23,421 bases of DNA from NCBI GenBank assembly GCA_964612995.1, contig CAZTGE010000062.1, positions 1 to 23,421 of the forward strand, given 5' to 3'. Below are positions 7,145 to 16,453 of this stretch, piece by piece (the first letter of the stretch is position 1; every line of letters starts with the position of its first letter). The notes under the pieces were generated by a model, which ran no database searches, had not been told where the DNA came from, and saw only the letters and a list, made by a program, of their open reading frames with translations. This stretch comes from SLQH01 sp964612995. Its GTDB lineage: Bacteria > Planctomycetota > UBA11346. Position numbers and translations under genes: made by a program.

Positions 7145-7171
7145 GACCGGCCGAGCGAGGAACGGTTTTCG

Positions 7172-7241
7172 GCGAAACTGGCCCGCAGGGCCGCCGAAAA
7201 CGCCAGCGTAGCTGGCGAGTGACGACCGAGGCGCGAGGGGG
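7172..7241 (+). repeat. 70-bp direct repeat, unit 2 (family D)
   Basis: 69 of 70 bases identical to 6923-6992. Together with seven bases to its left it forms a full hairpin (7165-7201): GTTTTCGGC/GCCGAAAAC outer stem and GGCCC/GGGCC inner stem around a GCA loop. Confidence 0.93.
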
Positions 7242-7252
7242 TACGCGCCGCA

Positions 7253-7278
7253 GGCGCGAGGGGGCAGCGCCCCCTCTG
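7253..7278 (+). repeat. 26-bp hairpin repeat, unit 2
   Basis: Exact copy of 7088-7113. It lies 9 bases beyond the stop codon of the transferase gene (minus strand), where its GC-rich stem could stop or protect the operon transcript; no T-tract follows on the minus strand, so factor-independent termination is unlikely. Confidence 0.88.
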
Positions 7279-7287
7279 ATAAAAGCC

Positions 7288-8339
7288 TCAGCTCTCATGG
7301 TCGCGCCTCGCTTCGAGCAGGATGACCACGATCAGCACGCAGGCGGCCTGGGCGAGGATCACGCCGGCGATCGCTGGCTCGCTGTAACGCAGCAGCAGCG
7401 CGCTGCCGGCGAGCGCGGTCTGCAAGGCGGCGATGCAGGCCAGCCCCGCGCGCTTGCTCAGGCCGAGGCGCCCGAGGCGGTGACCGATATGACTGCGATC
7501 GCCGCGGAACACCGGTCGGCCGCGGCGTAGCCGCTTGATCATCACCACCGTGGTGTCGTAGATCGGGATGGCGGTGATCAGGAGCGGCGCGGTGAGCGCC
7601 AGCGGGCTGACGGGTCGCTCGGCGCTCGAAGGCCAGAAGGTGATGCTCAAGGCGCCGGCGCCGAGCAGGAAGCCCAGCGGCAGCGAGCCGGCGTCGCCGA
7701 GGTAGAGGCGGGCCGGTGGCAGGTTCCAGATCAGGAAGCCGCCGAGCGCGCCGATCAACGCGGCCCACAACGCGGCCAGAACCGGATCCTCGGCCATCAG
7801 CGCCGCTGCGAGCAGGACCACCGCGCTGATCAGGGCGGTGGTGGCGGAGAAGCCGTCGGCATGATCGAGCAGGTTGTAGGCATTGGTCACCAGCACGCAC
7901 CACAGCACGGCGCTGCTCAGGGCCAGGACCGGCCAGTCGCGCGTGGCGAGGAAGTCGACCTGCAGCCCCCCGAGCAGGACCACCGCGCTGATGATCAGGA
8001 TCTGCACCAGCAGTTTCAGCCGCGCCGGCAGCGGTCGCAGGTCGTCGACCTGTCCGAGACAGAACAGGGCCAGGGCCCCGCCGGCGATCGGCCACAACGG
8101 GCCGCGGTCGGTCGGTTGTGCGAGTTGCGGCTGGCGCAGCAGGGCCAGGCCCATGGCCACGAGCACGGCGAGCAGCACGGCTGCGCCGCCGCCGTAGGGC
8201 ACGGCGGCGGCATGATGTTTGTGGTCTTCGGTGCCGGGGCGGTCGATCAGCGCCAGGCGGTGGAACAGGAGACGTGCACCGCCGCTGGCCACCGTGCTGA
8301 GGGCCAGGCCGACCAGTAACGGCAGGAGGAAGCCCCCGT

Positions 8340-8343
<4 letters not shown>
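7288..8343 (-). CDS. MraY/WecA family undecaprenyl-phosphate sugar-1-phosphate transferase
   Basis: A 351-residue polytopic membrane enzyme of glycosyltransferase family 4 (MraY/WecA/TagO type), which moves a sugar-1-phosphate from a UDP-sugar to undecaprenyl phosphate on the cytoplasmic face and so starts O-antigen or other glycan synthesis. Visible motifs: LIDRPGTEDHKHHAAAVPYGG near the N-terminus, the paired aspartates in GQVDDLRPLPARLK, NAYNLLDHADGF (normally NxxNxxDGxDG), LYLGDAGSLPLGFLLG, and the C-terminal RSHIGHRLGRLGLS in place of the usual His-rich loop. The GTG start at 8343 overlaps the TGA of the DUF368 gene (sequence GTGA), implying translational coupling; the open frame extends further only as a shadow of that gene. 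Sugar specificity cannot be told. MraY itself is less likely given the motifs and neighbours. Confidence 0.92.
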
Positions 8344-9371
<1,028 letters not shown>

Positions 9372-9430
9372 GTCTGCGGATTCTGCGCTGTGGCTCCGGG
9401 GGGCCAAGACCCGGCCCCGTCAGGCTGATG

Positions 9431-9898
9431 CTAGGACTCGATGTCGATGCCTTCGGCGGCCAGCAGCTCCTGCTGCAGCTGCCACATCTGGTCGCGGTCG
9501 GTCTGCGCGATGTCGTCGTAGCCGAGCAGATGCAGCGTGCCGTGCAGCGCGTAGAGCAGCAGCTCGGCGCGCACGTCGGTGCTCGTCGCGCCGCGCTCGG
9601 CGGCGGTCTCGCGGGCCACGTCGACGCAGATCGCGAGGTCGCCGAGGCGGCGGCGCTCCCGTTCCGGATCGAAGGAGCCGTCGGGGAAGCTCATCACGTC
9701 GGTGGGCTCGGGATCGGCGAAATGGGTCGCGTGCAGCTCGGCGCTGCGGGCGGCGTCGACCAGCAGCACGTCCAGCGCACAGCGGTCGAGCCCGTCGCGC
9801 GCGAGCGCGGCATCGATCAGCCGCTGCAGCGCGGCGCGATCGAGCTCGTCGCTGGCGGTGCCGTCGGTGCGCACCGTGATGTGGCAGCGTTCGCTCAC
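9431..9898 (-). CDS. ybeY: YbeY endoribonuclease / 16S rRNA maturation factor
   Basis: A 155-residue single-domain metalloprotein. YbeY acts in 16S rRNA 3'-end maturation, 70S quality control and RNA turnover. The family signature is present as HGTLHLLGYDD: the usual His-x3-His-x5-His zinc site has Asp in the third position. DPEPTDVMSFP matches the conserved segment before the site. GTG 9898 overlaps the TGA of the M16 peptidase gene (GTGA) and has AGGTGG four bases upstream, so this start is better than the longer frame that runs into the peptidase gene. Position inside a four-gene run with the peptidase, DUF368 and transferase genes suggests shared expression. Family assignment is secure; activity of the Asp variant is inferred. 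Confidence 0.93.
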   Translation of the reverse strand: MSERCHITVRTDGTASDELDRAALQRLIDAALARDGLDRCALDVLLVDAARSAELHATHFADPEPTDVMSFPDGSFDPERERRRLGDLAICVDVARETAAERGATSTDVRAELLLYALHGTLHLLGYDDIAQTDRDQMWQLQQELLAAEGIDIES

Positions 9899-12777
9899 AG
9901 CGCCACCTGGTCCCAGTCGCCGCATTCGCTGCGGGCGCGATCGGGGGCGGTGATCACCGCACGTCCGGCGACGGCGGGATCGAGATGCGTGGCCGCGACC
10001 CGATGCAGGTCGTCGGTGCGCACCGCCAACACCGCTCTGCGGAAGGTGTTGTGGGTGTCGGGACCGAAGCCGAGCTGGTCGTCGATGAACCGTCGGCGGG
10101 CCTCACCTGCGGGGCTCGCGGGCGCGTCGATGCCTGCGATCACTCCGAGGATCGCCTCGCGCAGCAGGTCGTCGTCTGCGGGGCAGTCGCCCAGCCACCG
10201 CGCGGCGTATTCCATGTCGGCGAAACTCTCGCCGAGCCGGGGGTCGCGATAGGTGGCCATGATGAAGGTGCAGGTGCTCGGATCGAAGCGCGCCACCGCG
10301 CCGTAGGCGCCGCCCTGTTCGCGGATGCGCGGGTGCAACACGTTGTTGCGCAGATACTGGCTGGCCACGGCGAGCGCCGCGGCGTCGGGGTCGCTGAAGG
10401 ACGGGGCACGGAAGCCGAGCGCGCAGTAGTTGACCGGGGTTGCGGTGGTGAAGGCGGTGGGGCGCAGCGCCTGGCCGGGCGGCAGCTCCTGCAGTGGGAT
10501 GCCGGTCGCCTCGCCAGTGGCGCGTGGCCAACCGGACCAGCAGCGGTTGCAGCCCGGAACCGCGTCCGCGGCCGTATCACCGATCAGGGCGGTGCGCAGG
10601 GGCAGCTCGCGCAATCGGGCGAGCAGCGTCGCGGCGGCGGCGCGGACATCGGCCGCGGCCTGCGGATCCTCGAGCAGGGTGCGCAGCCAGGGGATGCGTC
10701 CGAGGCCGTAGAGCTCATGGCCCAGCTGGCTGCGGCCGCCGAAGTGGCGGCAGGCGGCCGAGGCGGCGAGCGAGTGGCCGCTGGCGAGCACCCGTTGCTG
10801 CATGCCGTTGAGTGCCTGGGAGATCAGCTCTTTGAAGCGGGGCTCTTCGTCGAAGCGCTGTTCGGCGAGCGCGCGGGGCAGATGGCCGAGAAAATCGTCA
10901 CGCCGGTCGGCGAGGCCCTCGACCTCGAAACTCAGCGTTCCCCGCACGGACGCGTCCGTCGGGCCGCAGGAGAACGAATGGCTGGCACCGAGGCCGGCGC
11001 AGGTGGCGTTGAGCATCGCCGACCAGCTGCGGTAGTCGTCGGCGCCGACGCCGAGACGGCCGATGCAGGCGCTCAGCGTGGGCAGGATGCGCAGATCGGC
11101 CTCCGCGAGCGGCGGCAGCTGGAGCAGGGCCAGGCTGTGGAGGATGCCGTTGGTGCGCTGGGAGAACACCGCGACGCCCGCGTGGTCCTCGGCCCTGGCC
11201 CATTCGCGTTCGGCGGGCACGTCGTTGAGATCGAGGTCCGGCAGGATCGAGGCGTCCTCGCTGGCTTGCTGGCGTGCGAGCAGGGCGAGGGCGTTCTCGC
11301 GCAGGCGCGCGCGCTCGGCGGTGTCGGTCTGGGCCAGGCGTTCGTCGCGCAGGGCGTCGAGACGCTGCGCCATGCGGTCGTTGAAGTCGTTGTCGGCGCG
11401 CGCCAGCAGCAACAGGCGCGACTGGTTGTCGAGCAGGTTGCGACGCAGCAGGGTGCAGAGGTGATCGGGATCGGCGACCCGTTCGCGGGCGCGCGCGATC
11501 GCCGCGTCCTGATCCAGGGATTCGACCGGGTCGGCATCGTGGTTCCAGGCCTTGATGCAGCGCAGGCAGAGCTGGAGGCCGAAGGGCAGCGAGTCACCGC
11601 CGATGCTGCGGCGGTCGAGTTCGACCTGGTGCATCGCCGCGGTCACATCGGCCTGCGAGAAGCCGTTGTGGGCGACCGATTCCAGGAGCTCGAACACCAG
11701 CGGTTCGAAGCGGTCGTAGTCCTTCTCGTCCATCCCCTTGAGTTCGGCGGAGTAGATGCCGTTGCGCAGGAAGTCGATGTAGCCGGTGCCGCTGCTGCTG
11801 CGGCCCAGCCCGCTGGAGTCGAGGCCAAGGGTCAGCGGCGCGCCGGCGTGGCCGGTGAGCAGGCGGTCGAGCAGCTCCGCATCGAGCGCGGCGTCGATCT
11901 CGGCGGTGTCCCCCCAGAGCCAGTTGAGCGCGGCGCAGGTGACATCGCGCGGATCCTGGGTCGGGTCGCGTGGAACGCTGACCTCGCGGCGGCGGGCGGC
12001 GGAGATCGGTGGCTGGAGCGTCGGCGCGCCGATCGGGGTGCCGGGATGATCCGCGAGGTAGGGGGCCAGGCGTTCGTGGAGCTGCTCGACGTCGACCGCG
12101 CCGTAGGTGGTGAAGCAGGCGTTGGCGGCACCGTAGTGGCGGCGATGGTAGTCGACCAGGTCCGCGTGCGCCAGGGTCGGAATGGCTTCGGGGTCGCCGC
12201 CGGAGTTGAAGCGGTAGCAGGTCGCGCCGAGCAGCTCGCGCCCGAGCGCGTCGAACAGCCGGGCGTCGGTATTGCCCATCGAGCCCTTCATCTCGTTGAA
12301 CACCACCCCGCGCAGGGCCCAGTCGTCGGTAGGCGCGCGGGCATCGGCCGGTTCGAGGCGCCAGCCCTCTTGGGCGAAGTCGAGCGGATCGAGCCGCGGC
12401 GCGAACACCGCGTCGAGATAGATCGAGAGCAGGTTGTCGAAGTCCTTCGGCACCAGGGTGGCGAAGGGGTAGCAGGTCATGTCGGGATAGGTGAAGGCAT
12501 TCATGAAGGTCTGCAGACTGCGCCGCAGCATCATGAAGAAGGGGTCGCGGACAGGGTAGCGGCGGCTGCCGCAGAGGCTGAGGTGTTCGAGGATGTGCGG
12601 CAGGCCGGTGTCGTCCTCCGGCGCGGTGCGGAAGGCGACCGCGAAGGCACGGTGGGGGTCGTCGCAATCGAGATGGAGATGGCGCGCGCCGCTGGGATGG
12701 CTGTAGCTGCGCAGAGTCAGCTCGAGCCCGGGCACATGGTGTTCGGTGGTGCAGGTGAATCCGTCGGGTGCGCTCAT
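9895..12777 (-). CDS. M16C family zinc metalloprotease (presequence-protease/PreP-like)
   Basis: A 960-residue protein, the length of the single-chain M16C presequence proteases (PreP, Cym1), built of two halves that enclose the substrate peptide. The inverted zinc motif HILEH (His61, catalytic Glu64, His65) is present, and the third ligand Glu162 lies in VVFNEMKGSMG, 98 residues after the catalytic Glu as in plant PreP (97). Other family segments: QTFMNAFTYPDMTCYPFAT and LDPLDFAQEGWRLE. No signal peptide is seen, so a cytoplasmic role in degrading free peptides is likely, though some relatives act elsewhere. The upstream side is the family A repeat element; downstream its stop overlaps ybeY. 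No clear ribosome-binding site precedes ATG 12777. Confidence 0.93.
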   Translation of the reverse strand: MSAPDGFTCTTEHHVPGLELTLRSYSHPSGARHLHLDCDDPHRAFAVAFRTAPEDDTGLPHILEHLSLCGSRRYPVRDPFFMMLRRSLQTFMNAFTYPDMTCYPFATLVPKDFDNLLSIYLDAVFAPRLDPLDFAQEGWRLEPADARAPTDDWALRGVVFNEMKGSMGNTDARLFDALGRELLGATCYRFNSGGDPEAIPTLAHADLVDYHRRHYGAANACFTTYGAVDVEQLHERLAPYLADHPGTPIGAPTLQPPISAARRREVSVPRDPTQDPRDVTCAALNWLWGDTAEIDAALDAELLDRLLTGHAGAPLTLGLDSSGLGRSSSGTGYIDFLRNGIYSAELKGMDEKDYDRFEPLVFELLESVAHNGFSQADVTAAMHQVELDRRSIGGDSLPFGLQLCLRCIKAWNHDADPVESLDQDAAIARARERVADPDHLCTLLRRNLLDNQSRLLLLARADNDFNDRMAQRLDALRDERLAQTDTAERARLRENALALLARQQASEDASILPDLDLNDVPAEREWARAEDHAGVAVFSQRTNGILHSLALLQLPPLAEADLRILPTLSACIGRLGVGADDYRSWSAMLNATCAGLGASHSFSCGPTDASVRGTLSFEVEGLADRRDDFLGHLPRALAEQRFDEEPRFKELISQALNGMQQRVLASGHSLAASAACRHFGGRSQLGHELYGLGRIPWLRTLLEDPQAAADVRAAAATLLARLRELPLRTALIGDTAADAVPGCNRCWSGWPRATGEATGIPLQELPPGQALRPTAFTTATPVNYCALGFRAPSFSDPDAAALAVASQYLRNNVLHPRIREQGGAYGAVARFDPSTCTFIMATYRDPRLGESFADMEYAARWLGDCPADDDLLREAILGVIAGIDAPASPAGEARRRFIDDQLGFGPDTHNTFRRAVLAVRTDDLHRVAATHLDPAVAGRAVITAPDRARSECGDWDQVAL

Positions 12778-12823
12778 GCGGCCCAGGGTCGCCCTGGCGC
12801 GCGGCTTGGCAAGGCCCCGGCGC

Positions 12824-13011
12824 TACTGTGCGTGGGGGTGACTCAAGGCTCGCAAATGAGGGCCATGCCTCGCCTCCACCTGCGTCACCATGACCCAAGC
12901 ACCAAAGAGAGCCGGGCGGTTTGACGCAGGTGGAGGCGACGCAAGACATGCCGACCTGGTGATCGGCGCTCCCGGAGCGAGCTTTGAGTCGCCCTGTACT
13001 GTGCGTGGGGG
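12824..13011. mobile_element. Inverted-repeat element (family A) flanked by 15-bp direct repeats
   Basis: The 15-mer TACTGTGCGTGGGGG occurs at 12824-12838 and again, identical, at 12997-13011. Between them lie terminal inverted repeats: TGACTCAAGGCTCGC (12839-12853) and GCGAGCTTTGAGTCG (12977-12991). The left arm, read inverted (12887 back to 12839), matches bases 1-51 of the window closely; the right arm (12923-12996) shares both end modules but has a different 37-base middle. A 35-base centre (12888-12922) separates the arms. No protein is encoded. A mobile element with target duplication, or two repeat copies inserted head to head, would explain it; 15 bp is long for a target duplication. 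Confidence 0.6.
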
Positions 13012-13225
13012 CTTGGGCCGCCAGGGCCGGGTTGGTAGGCCTTGTGTGCAGTGTGAGCAGGGCGTACGATGTCGCATGCATGCGGGATGAGGGGCTTCAA
13101 CTCGTTCGCGATGTCGGAGCGGTGAGGGTTCCGGGGCAGCAGATGCGCCTCGCGACGCCAGGCCGCTACCGGGGGCCTCGGCATGCGGTAACGCCTGTCC
13201 CGCTTCCGGGCGGGGGGCAGATGCC
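13012..13225. other. Upstream region of the giant kinase gene
   Basis: 214 bases between the repeat element and the kinase start. I see no promoter of standard sigma-70 form and no gene. GGGGGG at 13212-13217, eight bases before GTG 13226, is a fair ribosome-binding site. Confidence 0.5.
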
Positions 13226-16200
13226 GTGAGTTCCAGGCTCGAACGTGGGACCTTGATCGCCGATCGCTATCTGGTGATCGAATCGCTCGGCGAAGGTACC
13301 ACCGGGGTGGTCTACAGCGCCTGGGACCGCCAGCTCGAGCGCGAGGTGGCGGTCAAGGTGCTCCATCGCCGGCTGATGCGGCACCGCGACCTCCAGTTGC
13401 GCTTCGAACACGAGATCCATTTCACCGGTCGCCTGCAGCATCCCGGTATCGTCGCCGTGCACGAGAAGGCGCTGACCCCGGACGGCTGCGCCAGTTACAT
13501 CATGGCGATGGCTCGGGGGCAGACGCTCGACGAACACCTCGCCGATCTGCGTCGCGCCCAGGACCCCTGGGAACACGCCAGCCTGATCGACCGGCTGAAC
13601 CTCTTTCTCGGCGTGCTCAACGTCATCAGCTATGCCCACTCCCAGGGCATCGTCCATCGCGATCTCAAGCCGGCGAACATCATCATCGGCGCGCACGGTG
13701 AGGTCCGGGTGATCGACTGGGGGCTGGCCCGGGCGATGCACGAGCCGGAGCTGCCCGCATCGCTCCACGAGACCGTGTTCGACGAACTCTTCGGTCAGGC
13801 CTTGGGTGATGACGAGGCGATCGGTGAACACGACACCGTGGCCTCGGGCACCCTGCGTGTCAGCGATGCAGCACCGCCACCGGCGACCGCCCGGATCCAA
13901 GCGCAGGGGGTGACCGGAGCGACCGGAGGTGACACCGCCCCGGTGCAGAATCCCGAGTCCGAGGTCACCGGCGCCGACGCCACGGTGATCACCAATCACG
14001 GTCCCGCCGACGACCACGACCTCGACGCGACCCGCGTCGACGCCCATCTATCGAGTTCCTGCGTGCGTCGGGAGACGGAGCCGCGTACCGGCGGCACCAC
14101 CCGGCGCCCGCCAGCGCGGGTCGAATCCAGTCGCACCGGTTCGACCAGCCACGCCGGCTCGCGCAATCGCAGTTCACGTCATACCGCGATCGGCAGCCGT
14201 AACGAGCGCAGCACCCGCCTGGGCACCGTGCTCGGATCGCCGGCCTACATGAGCCCGGAGCAGGCGCGCGGCGAGGCCAAGACCGCCGACGAGCGCTCCG
14301 ACATCTACAGTCTCGGCGTAATCCTGGTCGAGCTGCTCTCGCTGCACACCCCGGTCGAGCGTAGCGCCGACGAGAGTCTGGTCGCGTTCATCGAACGGGT
14401 GCAGAGCGGCGAGCGTCACAGCCTGTCCGAGCTGTGGGAAGAAGCGCCGCAGTCGCTGGAGCGGATCACCGAATGGGCCCTCGCGCTCGACCCGAACGAC
14501 CGGTACCCCGATTGCTCCACCTTCCGTCACGAGCTGCGCTCGTTGCTCGACGAACTCTCGGCCAGCTATGCGGAACTCGAGGGCCAACGGCTGCGGCGGG
14601 AGCGCGAGGCCGCCTGGCTGAGCCTCGGTAGCTGGAACTACGCTGCCCGCCCGATGATCACACCGTTCGAGGAGCACGCCATCAGCTACGAGGCGGACCC
14701 GGTGGCGCAGGTGATGCATCCGGAGCTCGGCGGGGTGCTCTTCGGCGGGGCGGGGCTCCAGGTCTACCCCCTGGTCGTGCCCTGCGGCGACGACGTGCGG
14801 CTCTCCATGGATGTCACGCTCGAAACCGGGAACGAGCTGTGCGTCTTCATGCGAGGGGTGCCGGCCACCGGTTGCTACTGCTTCCGTCTCGGCGGCTACG
14901 CGGGCAAATGGCTGACCATCTCGCGCAACCAGAACGAGGACGACTTCTTCCGCCCCATGCTCCTGACCATGCGGGCATTGCAGCATCGGCAGACGACGGC
15001 GTGGAGCGCGACTTCTCCCAGCGGGCGGCGGCGGCATCTCGAGATCGAGGTGGTGGGCGCGAATCTGACGTTGCGTCTCGACGGCCAGGAGCCACTCGAG
15101 GTGCGCGATCCCTGCCCCTTGTTCGGCCCGATGCACCGGCAGCTGGCCATCGGGACCTACTGTAGCGAGGTGGTCGTCCATGCCGTCTCGGTCGACCGGC
15201 GCCACAGCCCACTGATGGTGCCCAGCTTTCATATCGCCAACGAGCTGCTGCGACAGAACCTGTTCCCCGCGGCGATCGACTACTATCGCCGGTTCCTCGA
15301 CGAACACCAGGGTAGCGATATCAGCGTGGAGGCGCGGTTCATGCTGTGCCTGGCCTTCGTCGAGGCCGGTCACGCGAAGCAGGCCGAGCGCGAGCTGCGC
15401 GATTTCCTCTCAGACCACCTGGAGCATCCGCTCGGTCAGGATGCCATCTTCGAACTCGCGCGGATCCTGGTCGATCCCAGCGGGCGGGGTATCGCCCGCG
15501 CGGCGCGCGAGGTGCTCAGCTTCCAGGAATCAGGCGATCTGGTGCGCTCGCGCTTCTGTCTGTGGGTAACCAATCTGTTGCAGCGGCAGGTCCGGCACGA
15601 CGGCCTGACGCTGGCGATCGTCGAGGACCTCAAGCTGCTGCGCCATCTCATCCGTGGTTTCGAAGACGAGGAACTGCTGCTCGAGACCATCGCCCTGTGC
15701 TTCAACGACGCCATCCGTGAGTTCGCCGGCAAGCTGCTCGACCTGCAGGCGGCCGAGGAGATCGACAACTTCCGCGCGGCGATCGTAGCCTGTCGTGAGT
15801 TCGGCTACGCGCTCGAGATGCCGGCGATGACCATGCAGTCAGAGTACCTGTCGATCCTGCGCAAGCTGCACGCGGTTCCTGTGGAGGCCCCGGATCGACC
15901 GACGCGGCTGCGCGCGATCCTCGAGGGGCACCACCGGATCCGGGACTTCCTCGCGCTCGCGGCGCTAGGTGGGACCGAGCCCCTGCTCGCGCTGCTCGCT
16001 GCCGAGGAGCTGGAGCCGGAGATGCGGGTGCTACGGGCGGCCTTCCTGCGTCGCGTCGGGCGCGACGAGGAGGCGCAGGCCGATCTGGTGCACTGCTACC
16101 GCGTGCTCGACGATGCGCGCATCGAACGCACCAGCGAATCGCACACCGCCACCGCGCGTCTGGCGTTCTACGCGCTCGACTACCTGACCTGGGACGTGGT

Positions 16201-16426
16201 CTGGGCCCCGATCGAGCGGATCAAGCACGGGCATGAGTATCAGGCGCTGGCGGCCTGGTTGGCCGAGTGCTATGGTCACAAAGAGGACGCGGCAGCGGCC
16301 TACCGTCACCTCAACGCCATCGGCAGCGGGATGTGCTCGGTCGCCGAACAGGGGCTGGCACGCGTGGGTCTGCGCAACGAGGCCGACGGTGGTCGCGACT
16401 GCGACGAGGTCAGCACCGCGGGCTGA
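13226..16426 (+). CDS. Giant Ser/Thr protein kinase with activation-segment insertion, LamG-like and TPR-like regions
   Basis: A 1066-residue Hanks-type kinase. Glycine loop GEGTTGVVY (22-30), ATP-anchoring Lys44 (VAVK), catalytic HRDLKPAN (144-151), Mg-binding DWG (164-166, replacing DFG), GSPAYMSPE (337-345) as the APE region and SDIYSLG (358-364) are all present, so it should be active. Between DWG and the SPE motif are about 175 residues instead of the usual 20-30; the insert (about 170-333) is polar, rich in Ser, Thr, Asp, Gly and Arg, and probably disordered. Residues about 465-660 look like a concanavalin/LamG-type beta sandwich, and about 670-1050 like helical TPR repeats (LLRQNLFPAAIDYYRRFLDEH). 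No membrane segment is seen. It stands alone, converging on the CAP-domain gene 27 bases downstream. Targets unknown. Confidence 0.9.
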   Translation: MSSRLERGTLIADRYLVIESLGEGTTGVVYSAWDRQLEREVAVKVLHRRLMRHRDLQLRFEHEIHFTGRLQHPGIVAVHEKALTPDGCASYIMAMARGQTLDEHLADLRRAQDPWEHASLIDRLNLFLGVLNVISYAHSQGIVHRDLKPANIIIGAHGEVRVIDWGLARAMHEPELPASLHETVFDELFGQALGDDEAIGEHDTVASGTLRVSDAAPPPATARIQAQGVTGATGGDTAPVQNPESEVTGADATVITNHGPADDHDLDATRVDAHLSSSCVRRETEPRTGGTTRRPPARVESSRTGSTSHAGSRNRSSRHTAIGSRNERSTRLGTVLGSPAYMSPEQARGEAKTADERSDIYSLGVILVELLSLHTPVERSADESLVAFIERVQSGERHSLSELWEEAPQSLERITEWALALDPNDRYPDCSTFRHELRSLLDELSASYAELEGQRLRREREAAWLSLGSWNYAARPMITPFEEHAISYEADPVAQVMHPELGGVLFGGAGLQVYPLVVPCGDDVRLSMDVTLETGNELCVFMRGVPATGCYCFRLGGYAGKWLTISRNQNEDDFFRPMLLTMRALQHRQTTAWSATSPSGRRRHLEIEVVGANLTLRLDGQEPLEVRDPCPLFGPMHRQLAIGTYCSEVVVHAVSVDRRHSPLMVPSFHIANELLRQNLFPAAIDYYRRFLDEHQGSDISVEARFMLCLAFVEAGHAKQAERELRDFLSDHLEHPLGQDAIFELARILVDPSGRGIARAAREVLSFQESGDLVRSRFCLWVTNLLQRQVRHDGLTLAIVEDLKLLRHLIRGFEDEELLLETIALCFNDAIREFAGKLLDLQAAEEIDNFRAAIVACREFGYALEMPAMTMQSEYLSILRKLHAVPVEAPDRPTRLRAILEGHHRIRDFLALAALGGTEPLLALLAAEELEPEMRVLRAAFLRRVGRDEEAQADLVHCYRVLDDARIERTSESHTATARLAFYALDYLTWDVVWAPIERIKHGHEYQALAAWLAECYGHKEDAAAAYRHLNAIGSGMCSVAEQGLARVGLRNEADGGRDCDEVSTAG

Positions 16427-16453
16427 GCCGGGCGGTTTGCGCGGCGTTGGCGT

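Larger units (their letters stand above)
6889..7287. other. 399-bp gene-free region filled with family D repeats
   Basis: The gap between the transferase stop codon and the ligase start is made of a duplicated 70-bp unit, a duplicated 26-bp hairpin, a 22-bp palindrome and a 7-bp stem hairpin (AGGCCCC/GGGGCCT around 7020-7036). Open frames through it on either strand encode only repeat-derived Arg/Ala-rich sequence and are not called. It may separate two transcription units; hairpins lack T-tracts. Confidence 0.8.

Noticed and set aside
6889..7287. CRISPR array
   Set aside because: Repeat units are only two or three, unequal in length, internally palindromic and not separated by regular spacers; no cas genes nearby.
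6888..7298. 136-codon minus-strand frame in the family D repeats
   Set aside because: Contains the same translated repeat twice and overlaps both neighbouring gene ends; no protein family seen.
9985..12924. 979-codon open frame on the plus strand opposite the M16C peptidase gene
   Set aside because: Antisense shadow produced by high third-position GC; low-complexity Gly/Ala/Glu/Val composition, while the minus strand has a full M16C protein with catalytic motifs.
14174..15373. 399-codon minus-strand frame inside the giant kinase gene
   Set aside because: Antisense shadow without recognisable domains.
16425..16439. GAGCCGGGCGGTTTG also present at 12909-12923 in the centre of the family A element
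   Set aside because: A 15-base GC-rich match without extension can arise by chance in a window this size; the second site spans a stop codon.
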